Assembly: GCA_037783415.1 (NCBI GenBank)
Contig: JAZGTN010000150.1
Location: 4,216,001 to 4,280,000 of the forward strand
Direction: 5' to 3'
DNA length: 64,000 bases
Origin: Leptasterias polaris
Taxonomy: Eukaryota > Echinodermata > Asteroidea > Forcipulatida > Asteriidae
Shown: piece by piece, positions 12,776-24,898 of the stretch
Numbering within the stretch: position 1 is the stretch's first letter
Layout of the letters: the number at the start of each line of letters is the position of its first letter
Notes under the pieces: generated by a model
What the model was told of the DNA's origin: nothing
What the model saw: only the letters and a program-made list of their open reading frames with translations
Databases searched by the model: none
Made by a program: the position numbers and the translations under genes

Positions 12776-13680
12776 CAATCAAAACAATCAGTAATAAAAT
12801 ACCAGACCAGCTGAATAAATATATATTACCAGTTAAAACATCAATAAAATACAAGTAAAATACATAGTGGAAATGAAAAGTATCTAGCTTGCAGGCAACA
12901 ACCATGCAGAAACACAGTTCCTCCCATATGCTTCTGTGGTCCTAAAATTTGTAAAATGTGTGAATTTATGTATATAGGCCTACTTGATTGTTTCTTTATT
13001 TCTTGATTTCTTTTGACCTATTTCTTTATTTCTTAAATGTGTTTTCGATGTTTGTATGTCAGTATTTCTTTTCTTTTTTTATAATTTCGGGTGTGGTGTT
13101 TGTTTCCTCATTTCGTTCTTCTAGATTGTGTAAATGGTTGATGAATACAATAATAATGTTAAGTGTTACAGGAGTGTGATTGTGTCACATTTTGTTGATG
13201 ACAGTTTTGTAAACTTGTTTATTATTTTGTCTTGAAGGACGTCCCTGTTCAAATTTTATTCATCGGCCCTACGTCTAAAGATTTAAATAAGAAACGAAAA
13301 TAACATAAACAATATTTGTGTGTTAGCGTTTTCCTTTATTTCCTTTCTGTCTGTCTTTGATTTCTTGATTTATGTGCTTAATTGTTTGGAGGAGGCTTTA
13401 TTTTTGTGTGTTTTCCCTTTATTTCATTGTTCTTTATGGCTTGTTTCTTTATTTCTGTATTGCTCGGAAATTATTGGTTGTATTTAGGCCTACATACCAC
13501 TAAATGCAGGTAGGGACTAATTAATATTCAATAATGCTAATTGTCTTTGTGAATTTTATGTTGTGTCTTTATGAAAGAAATAATAAAAGGAAAACATTAT
13601 AAAGGGGACATATGAGGTCACATCAAGAAGGGAAAAAATGAGCTGGAAGAAGACAAAGCATCGTTAACAGAAAATATGCA
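12776..13680. other. No recognised gene; T-rich low-complexity DNA
   Basis: Many TTTCTTTATTTC words. Plus-strand open frames here reflect composition only. Confidence 0.5.
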
Positions 13681-13744
13681 GTTTACAATTAGGATTATCC
13701 CCCCCCCCCCCTTTTGAGCTGCATTTTAAATCAATCATCTCGCT

Positions 13745-14185
13745 ATAATAGTATGCCGTTGCACATGATCGCGGGGAGACGTAGGAACACCAGTGCCGAC
13801 CCCAGTAAGCGGTGTCCGGCACGCGAAATTCCCAGAATGCACAACAATGCAAAACAGCGAACGCAAATTGAAAGACCCCCAATTTATGTTTTGAATATGC
13901 AAAGTTTATCCCAAAATCAACACCCACAAATCATCTGACCGTCACGCAAGCTCCGCTACAGACTAACCCGCCGCAAAAAAAAAAAAAACCCATGCCTGAC
14001 GGGTATGAAAACACGAAAGGGCCGACCAATGCGGGTGTCCAGCAACCGTTGCACGCTTTCGCGGAGAGACGTCGGAACACCAACGCAGACCCCAACCACC
14101 CCAATGCGGGTATCCGGCTGCCGTTGCACACAATTGCGGCTACACGTCGGAACACCAACGCAGACCCCAACCCACGGGTACTCCG
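13745..14185. repeat. GC-rich tandem units (about 75 bp)
   Basis: Three related units near 13750-13825, 14020-14095 and 14105-14180 share GCCGTTGCAC, GACGTCGGAACACCA and CGACCCC-type words. They give spurious open frames on both strands. Confidence 0.6.
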
Positions 14186-14245
14186 ACAATGACCGTACCC
14201 CAGGACGCACAAATTCAGCAGGGTGCGGGCGCCAGTTGACCTGAA

Positions 14246-14321
14246 AAGATGGCGCGGTTCAAATCCAAGATGGCGCGCTTCTAATCCAAGATGGCGCGCT
14301 TCTAATCCAAGATGGCGATTT
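14246..14321. repeat. Four 22-bp tandem units
   Basis: Unit AAGATGGCGCGCTTCTAATCC, repeated about 3.5 times, just left of the 14477 element. Confidence 0.75.
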
Positions 14322-14476
14322 AACGATCATTATAGTATATAGATACTATGAATAGTTTCTTAAGGGGAGAAATTTGAGAAATGGAACAAACGAGGCGACA
14401 GAAGTATAGCAAGCTTGTTACATTCTCCAGCAACGCAGCGTGCGTGGATAGTGTAGTTCCCGTTTGAAGCAATGTA

Positions 14477-17400
14477 TACACTGAAAACATCACTTAGTCA
14501 ATTGTCTAAAAAAAATTAGTCATTTACATGGTTTAATTTGACTAATCTTTAATTGGTCACTCAATCAAAAGATTAGTCAATACACACTGAAATGACAAAT
14601 TATAGTTAGTCTTTGAAAATGGTTTAAAATGACTAATTGATCTGGAGATTGGTAATGCACGAAATTAAATTAGTCATCCACGAAAATTAATTAGTCATGC
14701 TGCAAAACTATTTAGTCTTTTAATTAGTCTGACAATACCAATAATTAGTCTTGTACACACTTCTGTTATAATTAGTCACTGTAAATTTATTGCAAATCCA
14801 ACACAACTCCAACTGAAGCAACTGTTTTAACCATCAGTTCCTTTGAGAACAATAACTACTGAATAACTACTGAATCTCAAAAATTGTTTAACATTATTAA
14901 ACACACTTCAATAGATTTTTTTTTCTCCAACTTGCAATGTTCAAAAGTTGTTTTAACAATCCATTATTCCCACCTACAGTACACACGGTGATGACAGGAC
15001 TTTAATAAAGCGGTATTTAACGGCAACTTCAGTGATGTACTAATTTTCCAATCGACAGTGAAACATATATGAAAGTAAACAAAATATCACAAGGCTCTAA
15101 ATTTACGTGAAAATCTGTAATTTTGTATGCCCTTTCAGTGCAAAATCTTGAACACAACTTCATTCGCTGCCAACAATAACTTTATGAGGTACATTCCATA
15201 GAGGAATTTGTTGTGAAAAAGTTAAATTTAACTCAGTTTAGATGCTATATTGTGGACCGAAAATTCACAGTATGTACAGAACTGAACCATATATTGGAAT
15301 TACATGCACATTGCACATGTTTAGGGGTGTTAACAGATTTTGCACTGAAAGGGTATCAAACAAAGTTAAAACTTATACAATTCAATGTAAGATTGGACAT
15401 GATGATTTCTTTCTTTCTTTCACAATTGGACTGTGACTACTGAAAAATAAGTGTAACACCAAATTTAATTTGACTTGTGAGTACGACTTTCGAAAGCCTT
15501 ACACTTGACACACTCTGGATTCTGCAGGGCATGTAGCTAGGTTGTTTGATATTAGATAAGAACAAAGTGGGTAGGAAATTAACTGCAGTATCAGCACATA
15601 CACAATTTTAATTAAAGATTAACTGTTCTTATTTAACTCTTCGACACTCTCTGGTATTTTAAAGCTGACCTATCACTTGAAATTGTTCACATGCTTTCAC
15701 TACCCACATGAATGGAGGCAAAACTATGCCCATACATATGTGCGCACTCTGTCCAATTGTTTAAGCTATGGCAAAGTTAGATTTGTGAGTGGTAAAACAT
15801 AGTCAATCACGTAATTTAATCAATATGTCAAAACTAACCCAACAGTATGTATTTTGTTGTACTATTTTATCAGCTAATAATTATGACAGGGCGGAATCTA
15901 TACATGGATCTTTATAAAACATAATTAAAGATTGGTTTTGATGGACCCTCCCTTTAACTTTTATAGCTGTTTAAATGCACAAAAGCCTTGTGGTGCCTCC
16001 AATCTTGCTTCACTTTTTCTTGGAAAGTGCCTCAACTGACCTTTTCTTAGTTAAACGTGCCAGTAAGCTTAAAACCGACTTATGAACACCAGTCTGGTCA
16101 TCAATCTTTAGCACACCATACTGATAAAATGCAATAGTCTTCACAAGTTCTGGGATGTACTGCAGGTGAAATACAAAAAACGAGGATATGTAGCACGCGA
16201 CTGCTGTTGTTATATCATCAACAACAGAAAGTACCTCGCCTTCTGCAACTACTTTAAACTCTGTAGACACATGTGCCGATTTTTCGTCCATTTCGATGTA
16301 CACAGGATGTGGGCTGTCTTCATCCTTAAATAAACAAAAGTAAAAAGTAAAGTTAATCAATATTGCTACAAGCAACCAGATGTCTTATTCATACTTCTAG
16401 TACAAAATGGCTAAAACTTAATTAATGCCACAATACAGCACATCAGTGCTTTGGGAAGCAATTTTGCAACATTTTTTCTATAATTCGAGATCACTGCATG
16501 ACATTACGTAACACTATTAGTTATTTTTCAAGCGTGAGTGGAATACAGAAAAATACAGTGCTTCTGCGTCCCATGTCAGCATGGGATGCAGATTTTTTGG
16601 GGGCAAATATTCCACGAGCACGTGGGTGATTCCATATCACCCCCCCCCAAAAAAAATAATAATAAACAAAATAAACCATAAATAGGTCAGTTTTCCACAA
16701 AATTGTGCAAGTTTGGTATAACAATGATCAGAATTAAATGCTCTAATCAAATGTGTCCTTAAATTAAGAAAAAAATTATAGGTCACCATGACCTTTGACC
16801 CAGATTTAAAAAAAAATTATCATTCCAGAAATTTCATGAAAAAAACTCTGCTTGATAGACCAGATTACCACATACAAAAAACCATTAACATTTCTTTGGG
16901 GTCTTGTAAAATGAAGGTTCTGTGGTGGTTTTGCCAGAAAGGAGGTGGGGTGCATGCAAGTAGTATTTAGTTGACACACATTACTGCTTACATTAGGCTG
17001 CATGCATGCTCCATCCAGAAGTTAACCAGCATATTACTTTATAAAACATGACTACTTATAACCTACCTTTGTATAGAACATATCTGTGGCGTTTTCCTTC
17101 AGCAATGATGGTAAAGCACAGATTGCTTCTGTTGTCTTGAAATCTGTATTAAAAATAATATCAGGAACATTGACATTACAGTTCTGATAATACAAAGCTT
17201 CTTCATACTGCAGGTCTGGTACTTCACGCGTACAATGAAGGTGACTGATGATCTCCATACCCCTTGAAAATATCTTTAAAATAATTTCTGATTAAAATGT
17301 ACGATTTCAACCAAGAGATCCATCTTGCGAATGTAAAATAGCCTTGCTCCTATGTAAGAGTGAAACATTAAACTGCTGAAACAACAGTATTTAAAGGTGC

Positions 17401-20079
17401 ACTCAAAATTGTTTTAAAAACTGCAGAACTTTTCAAGATATTGATATATGCATTCCAAGCTTCAATACGATTAACAAAAATCTTACAATGTAATATTTTG
17501 TATGAAGATAATTACGCTATTTAATTATATTTGTTATACTTACTATCTGACTTATGAGCAGCAGAAACCGGGATGTTGTCTTCATTTCTCCTTGCATTGT
17601 AGACCTCTAAGATGCTGCAAGCATATGTGTCAAGGCCAACTTGTAGCAAGCTCTTTATACGAGATGTCCCATGTATCCTGTGAAACTCTGCCAGAAGCTG
17701 TAGAAAAGAAATGCGGTATTAACAGGCATTATCACTTTTCAGCTAGCTCTGGATTAGTTGAGATGGAACTCCATCATCATAGGGTCACAACGAGTCACAT
17801 GACTACGATGACAACTACAACGCCTCAGAAGTTATCCCACAAGACATGATGTACATACTTGAAAACTAATAACCATATTGATCCTCCTAGTTTTGTTGCT
17901 CTTTCTTGTGTGAATCAAAAGGTAACAACATATTAGTAACATGGAAGCTGATTATTCAAATATTAGCCTTTTGCTTTAAAAACTTCACACGAAGGCCTTT
18001 ATCTTTTAAATGTAAACAATTTCTGCAACTCAAGGTCAAGTATGTATGTATTTTTTTAAAAGTAACTTTGTACTTTTCTTAAAATCAATAAGGGTAGTGA
18101 ATGGTGTAAAATGGTATTGGCAATCTTATTAGTAGAAGTAGGCTAGTTGTGGCTTAATCTCCCTCGTGCAACATAGGCTAATAGTAATAATGATTGGTAC
18201 GAAACGACCTGCGTCGGGTATTCATAAAGAAATTTAATTTTGCCATCAATAATAATAATATGAAATGTGAACAATTGTTGACTGTGTCTGTGTAGGCAGT
18301 GAACTTACTTTGTTGAGGAGTCCATGGTGAACTTTGCCTGCACACGCCCATGTACATGCACGCCAACCTGAAATACAAAACAAAGGTTTCTTAATTAAAA
18401 TCCTTAAAGGGTTTTTGGGTAGGCCTACTTTTAGTTTTTGTACGACATAAAACGCAATGTCCACAGATTTACATTAAACTTAAACGGTTTGAAGATAATG
18501 ATGGTAGAAAGCTTCCCTTAAAATATTACTTGCTGATGTGCTGTAGTTTTTGAGAAATGAGGAAAACAATTTGTATGTCACAAAAATAATTTTCGCCTCA
18601 GGAGACGAAAATTATCTTAGCATGATTGTACATGTAGGCCTACAACGTATTTACCAGTACTGGTATTTACGCGACTCTCCTGAAAACATCACTCTCTGCT
18701 CTGTGATCGTTCCAATGTCGTGCATAAATGGCGGACTATCTCTCGCAACGTAAAACCATGGAGCAATAATTATAAACTAGTTTATTCCCATGACCATGGT
18801 AAAACCCAAACTTATAAGATTTCAACACAAGATGAAGTGCAAGTGTCATTGTAAAAATGTTGGATAGATGATTTTAAAAAAAATCATTTTGTTTTTGATT
18901 GTGAACAATTTTCCTGTTATCCTACTGAAAACCCATGACACCAGGATACTAAGAGTAGTACAGCTTCAATAGTACTGTTACACCGAGTGCATGGATGGAG
19001 GTGGTTAGCGTGTGGTGGACATGACTCAATTCAAAGTCATGAGTCTCAGAGACTTTTTTGAGTCGAGATTGAAAAGGGAAACCAAAAATGCTGCTTATGT
19101 AAGTTAACGTTTAGAGTCATTCTCAGCCAGGCAAGTCCTCTATGCATTACTGGGACCTGCGTTACTTACTAACATTGTTATACTAATGAATAATTACAAC
19201 AGAATACAATAAATTCATTACCTTATTATATTTCATTCACCACCCACAGCACACGTTGACACGGACTGACCTCTGCTGACGTTTTTGGCTGCAGCAGACA
19301 GACGAGAGGGAGAGTTACGAATCGCGCGGTCGATATTTGCGCGACAGTGAAAATGACACGCTATTTTTCGATAATGGTTTTTGAACAGTGTAATAAACTG
19401 TGCTGAATTGCAATAATGCGCGACCATCGCGCACAACAAAATTTCGGCGCGAAAACGGGGGATGGGGGTGCGATTGTGTTCTTGCTGTTCTGTTAATTGT
19501 ACTCACCGTGCTGATTAGTGACAGCACTGTTTACAGACTACCTCCATGGTTACAAGCGGCACTCATGTTTCCCCAAAAGTTGAATCAGGAAGTTATTCTT
19601 ATATTAAATTTGATAATTGAGAAATGCCCTTTGATGAAGAATACAAAATTGTATTTAATTCACAACATAGGGAGGAAGGGTCGGTGGCACTCGACCGAAC
19701 GCTGTACGAGTATTTTTGTACAGGCTTTTCTATCATGTCTATTGTGCCGCACCTTCGGAGCCAATTCAATTAGTACTTTTCTCACACATTAGTCGACAAA
19801 GTTGTCATTGCTATGTCAGACTAGTCATTTCATCTTTAGGAGACAAACAAACTAGTCAATCAGTACTCTGTATCAATTAATCGAAGGGCAAAATTAGTAA
19901 CAACAAATTCGTATTAGTCTTTGAAAATTTTAAATTAGTAATTTCATTAGGTCAATTAGTAAAAATGTTTCCTATTAGTAAGTTCGGATTGAAAAATTAG
20001 TCATGCATGGGAAGACTGATTTTTAATGCCTGTTTGACTAATTTTTTCTCCAAATTGACTACTAGATGTTTTCAGTGTA
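14477..20079. mobile_element. 5.6 kb TIR element with TTAGTC-rich borders
   Basis: The ends are inverted copies: TACACTGAAAACATCACTTA on the left, and on the right a minus-strand TACACTGAAAACATC followed, after three differing bases, by TAGTCAATT. The outer TA may be the target duplication. Inside each end, 14495-14780 and 19790-20045, the word TTAGTC or its complement recurs many times in both orientations, like subterminal transposase-binding sites. The interior holds the spliced gene at 16010-18367 and a CpG-richer segment near 19240-19480 that could hold its promoter. No transposase was identified, so it may be non-autonomous or of an unfamiliar type. Confidence 0.7.
16010..18367 (-). CDS. 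Intron-containing gene inside the 14477-20079 element; function unclear
   Basis: Four exons join in phase on the minus strand: 18309-18367, 17544-17697, 17067-17287 and 16010-16324 (stop). Acceptors and donors are canonical (for example TTTCAG/GTAAGT, CTACAG/GTAAGT, AAAG/GTAGGT). The encoded segment includes GKVHHGLLNK, LLAEFHRIHGTSRIKSLLQV, IILKIFSRGMEIISHLHC and a C-terminal region VVDDITTAVACYISSFFVFH. The last part recalls, from memory only, the C-terminal region of uncharacterised SAMD3-like proteins of fish and invertebrates. The 5' coding exon is not resolved: exon 18309-18367 begins with two bases of a split codon, so at least one exon lies upstream, perhaps near the CpG-richer 19230-19480. 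No transposase motif was recognised. The gene could be cargo of the surrounding element or its own protein. Confidence 0.55.
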
Positions 20080-21030
20080 GTAGAAGTACATATTTAGAGA
20101 ATTCAGCAACCAGACTAGAGGTCACGACATAAATTACCCAGGTCGCAGCCCTTTTTAGAGACAGATACAATTATTGGACTTAAAAGAGCCCTATTGTCCT
20201 CCTGACCAATCAGAACTATTGTTATATCAAATGAAAGGAAATACTGTAAGGCTAAATCTTGCATGCGAGGTGAAGCTGCAGCGTTGTCACAAACGATTTT
20301 GCTGTTCAGTTGTGATACATTCCGCGAAAAAATCAGGAAAACCCGCTCTATCGAATTGAGGAATGTCTCGGAAATTTTGAAAATTGAGTCATGCATACCA
20401 TGTTAACAAGTATTTCACTGGCTTTCCAGCAGTACCATTACTAGTTCCGTAGCTTATTCCAGTCCGAAGTTCTCGTGAAATGAAGAAAGTCTATACAAGA
20501 CAAGGCCGCTCTAAGTTTTTTATAACGACGCGTTTATTTAGATAATCGGTTTTAACAACAGCTAGCTATTGTAGTTATGCGTACAAACATGCTCAAGAAA
20601 ACGAAATTGTTGTGGATTTATTCATCTTTTCAATTAAAGGTAAGACCACGACAAGAAAGATCAAGTTTTGTTTAACCTGATAACACCAAAATCGCGGAAT
20701 CGGTTTTTGTAGTGTTTTTTTCATGATTTTCGATTGTAAACAACTTTTGTAAGGCGAATTACACGTAAACGTGATTTCCGAGACATTCCTCATTTCGATA
20801 GAGCGGGTCACAATGTGTTGACCTCCATAGAAAAGATACTATTTTGGCCTTTGTACCAACATTTTAAATAAAAAAGAGCCCTATTGGCTCGGTATAAATA
20901 GTTTGAAAATTATAATACCCAACCACCTTTTATGAACAGCAAAAAGTTTGGCGAAACAGCTCGGTTTGCTTGAACGTTTCACGACTTAAGGCTACGGTTG
21001 AGGACGACGTTGAGCAAATGCGCGCAAACC
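20080..21030. other. No recognised gene
   Basis: Between the 5.6 kb element and the decayed exon 1. A pair of inverted words (ACATTCCTCATTTCGATAGA at 20780 and its near complement at 20345) suggests another inverted-repeat element of about 450 bases. Confidence 0.35.
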
Positions 21031-21154
21031 TTGTTCATTGCATGAGTTTATCAAACAGTATAGATATATTCCGGTCAGTTCCAATGTGGCAAAGGTCAGT
21101 TTTCACTGTATGTCTTGCGAAAATCAGTTGATATTGAAGCAGATGCAGAATTGT

Positions 21155-21265
21155 AAAAGCTTTGTGATCATCATCTACGAGCTTGTGAAACTGAGTGGTG
21201 TCTGGTTTCGTCAGTGACAGTCTGTAAAGCACTGGAAAGTCAATCAGGGTATCTTGACTTCCGAG
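21155..21265 (-). pseudogene. Decayed solo oxygenase exon 1
   Basis: The minus strand carries a damaged exon 1 with the stretch RLSLTKPDTTQFHKLVDD. The N-terminal part is scrambled relative to the conserved IPVIDFSAY, and the ATG context and the IGFF segment before the donor are lost. Upstream-like DNA from about 21035 matches 9210-9370, where a still shorter fragment of the same exon sits near 9335-9385. Both are duplicated 5' regions without downstream exons. An inverted-repeat element follows at 21572. Confidence 0.6.
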
Positions 21266-21571
21266 TCGCAAATGTAAGGACATATTATACACGAGTTTGG
21301 TCTGATCTGGTTTTTCATCTTTTCAGTAAATAAAAAAGATGGTGCAAAAACTAAAACTGATCGTTTCATAAAAGCACAAATGTTATAGCCCCATAAAATA
21401 AATTTAAAATGTGAAAATTACATTCTTTTATTTCACCCCCCCCCCCCTCATATATAGTTTATAAAGTGACCAAGCTGCTGCCCGATATAAAATGATCCAA
21501 TGGGAGACTTTAGACTTTCAGCCAAACACCAAGAGAGGGCGCTCTTCACCAGGTAAAGTCAAAAAATTTGG

Positions 21572-22286
21572 AATAGACTGTGCAAGTCTCGCGCGTATCC
21601 GAACGAGAAAACACGTCAAACGAAGAACATTTTTTATTTCTGAAATCAAATCTTTGTTTTAAATTATATCTCATGACAAAATCTGAACAACAAAAATAAA
21701 TCATTACAATTTTATGAAATTAGTTTTAGCTTTTAAAAAAAATACGCCAAAGTGTGTTAATTATTATTAAAAACAAATTAAAACTCTCGGACAAGGATGC
21801 TTTTTTGATGTTAACTTTTTAGAAACCCCTTACGCAGATTCGTGAAGGTCAAACGGGTTTTAAATTGACCCGTATCGCAGTTTAAAGAGGAATGCCCACG
21901 CCTCAACACCATAGACTGCAATGAAAAGGGTTCGCTTTGCAATTACAGCATCTGGCGATTATAATCGCGCATCCAAAACAAGCTTTTACATAAGTTTTAT
22001 GATCGGAGGTGAGCACAAAATTCTTAATTTTTTGCAATAACCGGAAGTTGAGGTCAAGTTTAATTCTCGGGTTTTCTTCGTTATATTGTTGAATTGGTTT
22101 TACTTTCATATTTTGTTATCACTTAGTATTACATTCCCAACAACATGTATAATTTTCTAGGTCATAAACTACGTTAAACTAAAATAGTTGACGAAACAAA
22201 ATCTCGCCCACGTAAAACTCCATAATTATGGTTGGGACCACAATGGTCCCGGAAGTTTGAATGCGCGCGAGACTTGCACAGTCTAT
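21572..22286 (+). mobile_element. 715 bp inverted-repeat element (family M1), full copy
   Basis: Starts AATAGACTGTGCAAGTCTCG and ends with the complement (CGAGACTTGCACAGTCTAT). It has no coding capacity, so it is a large MITE. Other copies lie at 28800-29487 (inverted), 45192-45843 (lacking the right end) and as fragments at 9880-10157, 11391-11475, 33436-33676 and 50760-51307. The three long copies are very similar, implying recent activity. Confidence 0.8.
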
Positions 22287-23019
22287 AGGAGAAGCATGGG
22301 TGGGAGTGACGGTCACCGACAACACTCGTCAACAAATACTTTGCGTTTTGCGTGTTTTTTTTGTTTCTTCTTTTAAGTTATCTTAGATTCAACCCTACTG
22401 TATTTTTGTTTTGATAACACAATACCAAACACGTTGTGTGCAGTACCAAACTGTTCTGGAACAAAAAGTGGTGTGGCGAGTAGACTAGCATTGCAATCCG
22501 TACAGTCACAAACGACAAGGGCCGATCTAGGAGGCCAATCTGCATGTTACATGATTTACTCTAAGCATTTTTAGAGACGGAACATACACTGACAACACTA
22601 CCAGACAACTTAATACTAATAGTTGTTTATTTCCTTTTCTCCCGCCATCCGAAAGCCTAACACTGAGTGTAACAGCCAAACAATAACCTGGTAGGTCTGC
22701 TGCCCTCTAGTGGCAGAGATTTCCAAAAGTCTCCCATTGGGGATGAGTCGTTGAAACGTTTGCCAGCATGATGTTTGGTCAATCGGCCGAGGGACAACTA
22801 TTCTGTGTTAATTAAAACCTTGCAGCGAGTGACCTATTTGGTGTAACGTCCATGTGGTACGTCTAATAGTTGTCACATGCTGACAAGGGTTTTTTTCTCC
22901 AAAGGTTAAATTATGAGGTTTGCATTTATCGAAGATTGGTTTCCCCCCCCCCCCGGTGGCCAAGTGTTATTAAATGAAAAATGTATATACCCCTTTCAAG
23001 TAGCAACCGACCATCCACG

Positions 23020-24330
23020 TAATAGAGTAGTCTTGGTGGTAGACTTTCTTGCATTTTGGTTTGACTTGACCCAATTTTACCCGCGAAATGGCGCTATGAT
23101 CCACGAGATCCGCCTGGTACACGAGTTTTGAAGATTTTGTTTTCCAAATATCACGTAATAAACAACAATGAGTTTAACATTTACCCAGTCAGTTTCCCTT
23201 GTGGTTAATCAGTTGAGAACTAGCAAAAAGTCACATAATATCTTTTTCCTTAGTTGCAAACAACCGATTTTGGATTCGCGAGATCAAAGTTAATCGTGTA
23301 ACTTGATTTGCAAACAGACCCACAAACAAACTATAGCATTTCAGGCAATAATATTTCAAGGGAAGTTTTCCCAACATATTTTCGATATTACGCAATGTAT
23401 GCACACAGCACACCCTATAATGAGATAACAATATTTTCACCTTGAAACTAGAAAAGCTAAACGTACTTTGTTCAAATTATGTATTATAACACTCTACAAA
23501 GTGATAAAGGTTTACAGTTTTACAAAGTCACTAATACAATAGTGTCAATTCGTTATCAATACGCATCATGATCTGAATTGCTCTGAAATGAACATATTTT
23601 TGTGAAACTGACAACTGTAAAGAAATTGCAGAATTGTTAATAAAGCTTGTTTTTCTTAACTTGAAGAATCCCAAATGTTAATATATTTTTCAGCTTTTTC
23701 TCCCTTTGTAATCTTCAGACGCGGACCTAGCTGTAAGTTATAATTCCAACAGAATTAGTACAACACGTAAACAGACTATAGAAAATTACGTGATAAAACA
23801 TAACACTAAAATGCACTCGTTGAACATGTATTTACAACTTCCCACGGGTTAGGTTCATGCTAGTCTCTTAAGATCTGATGTCTAGTCTTTCTCTCTGCTC
23901 TATTTTACTTCAGTTACTGCAATAGACCCCTTGTATATGACGTCACATGCACAAAAGCAGTACCGTCACTCTGAGGTCAACGTTGCGTGCGCAGCGCGTA
24001 CACACGTGCACGTTTCCATTGTTTGACATCAAATATGGCGGCCAATGCAAGAGGTCTTTTCGAAGGTCTCTTCGTAACTTTTTCGTTTCACTATATTATT
24101 TGCCGTTGTCCTCTTCCACACAACGCAACCATTCGCTCATGTCATCCACCAGGCTGTGTCTGCTTCTCCATCTGGTATTTGCTCTTGGTGTCCAGCCTGT
24201 TTATAAAAGCCTATTGGTTCCACCTGCCATCTTGCCTATTAGCTAGATGACGAATCCCAACTCAACTTCTTCTTTAACTAATAAAACCGTATCTTCCTTG
24301 CATTCAATGTTTGCTTCCTTAAGTTATAAA
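23020..24330. repeat. Segmental duplication block A, second copy
   Basis: Collinear with 9400-9860 and 10150-10420, ending in AACTTCTTCTTTAACTAATA and TTAAGTTATAAA. It lies 3' of oxygenase copy 2. No exons are recognisable inside it. Confidence 0.65.
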
Positions 24331-24575
24331 TGGTTGCTAACTATCGTGTGATGACAAGCAACATCTATTCCAATGTACTTTCTTCATACTGTACATTCCC
24401 ATAACTTTATAATGATGTAGTATTGAATTGTAGTGAACATGCAACTAAAACTTTAAATGTACACAAATTGGATGCAAATGAGTATAATATAGCAGACTAT
24501 AATCACGAAGTGAAATCTGGATTGTTCTATTTCACAACGCTTCGCCTCATGAAATAGAAAAATCGAGATACAGAT

Positions 24576-24627
24576 TTGAAGTGGCCGTCCGTGGCCTTGT
24601 GAGTTAGGCGATATCTCATTTTAAAAA
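24576..24627 (+). repeat. Isolated 50-base tail of the 50150-50410 element
   Basis: Nearly identical to 50344-50394 and followed by an A-run, in otherwise unrelated surroundings. Confidence 0.55.
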
Positions 24628-24898
24628 ATCAACGAAATTGGCGCGCAAGCTTACATGGTACACGCGCACTAATAAACGAGTAACGCAATCAAAACAAACG
24701 GTACTCAATGTAAAAACTATACGAAGTTTTCCCTTCCAAGCGTCCTATATTTATCAATATAGGAATCTTATATTAAAATTTTGAGTGTCGGTACAGTATA
24801 CAAAGTAAAAAGTAATACACGTGACGCGCTTTCCACCAATAAAATGACAAGGATCTATCAGTGTAGTATACAATGTAAATAGCTTGTTGTAGCTGTCT

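Noticed and set aside
13931..14244. Open frames in four reading frames on both strands
   Set aside because: They follow the GC-rich tandem units and have no family resemblance.
15213..15443. Plus-strand open frame of 76 codons within the 5.6 kb element
   Set aside because: No splice context, no family resemblance, AT-rich; probably chance.
19400..19792. Plus-strand open frame of 130 codons near the right border of the 5.6 kb element
   Set aside because: No domain recognised; it overlaps the probable promoter side of the minus-strand gene. Kept only as a possibility.
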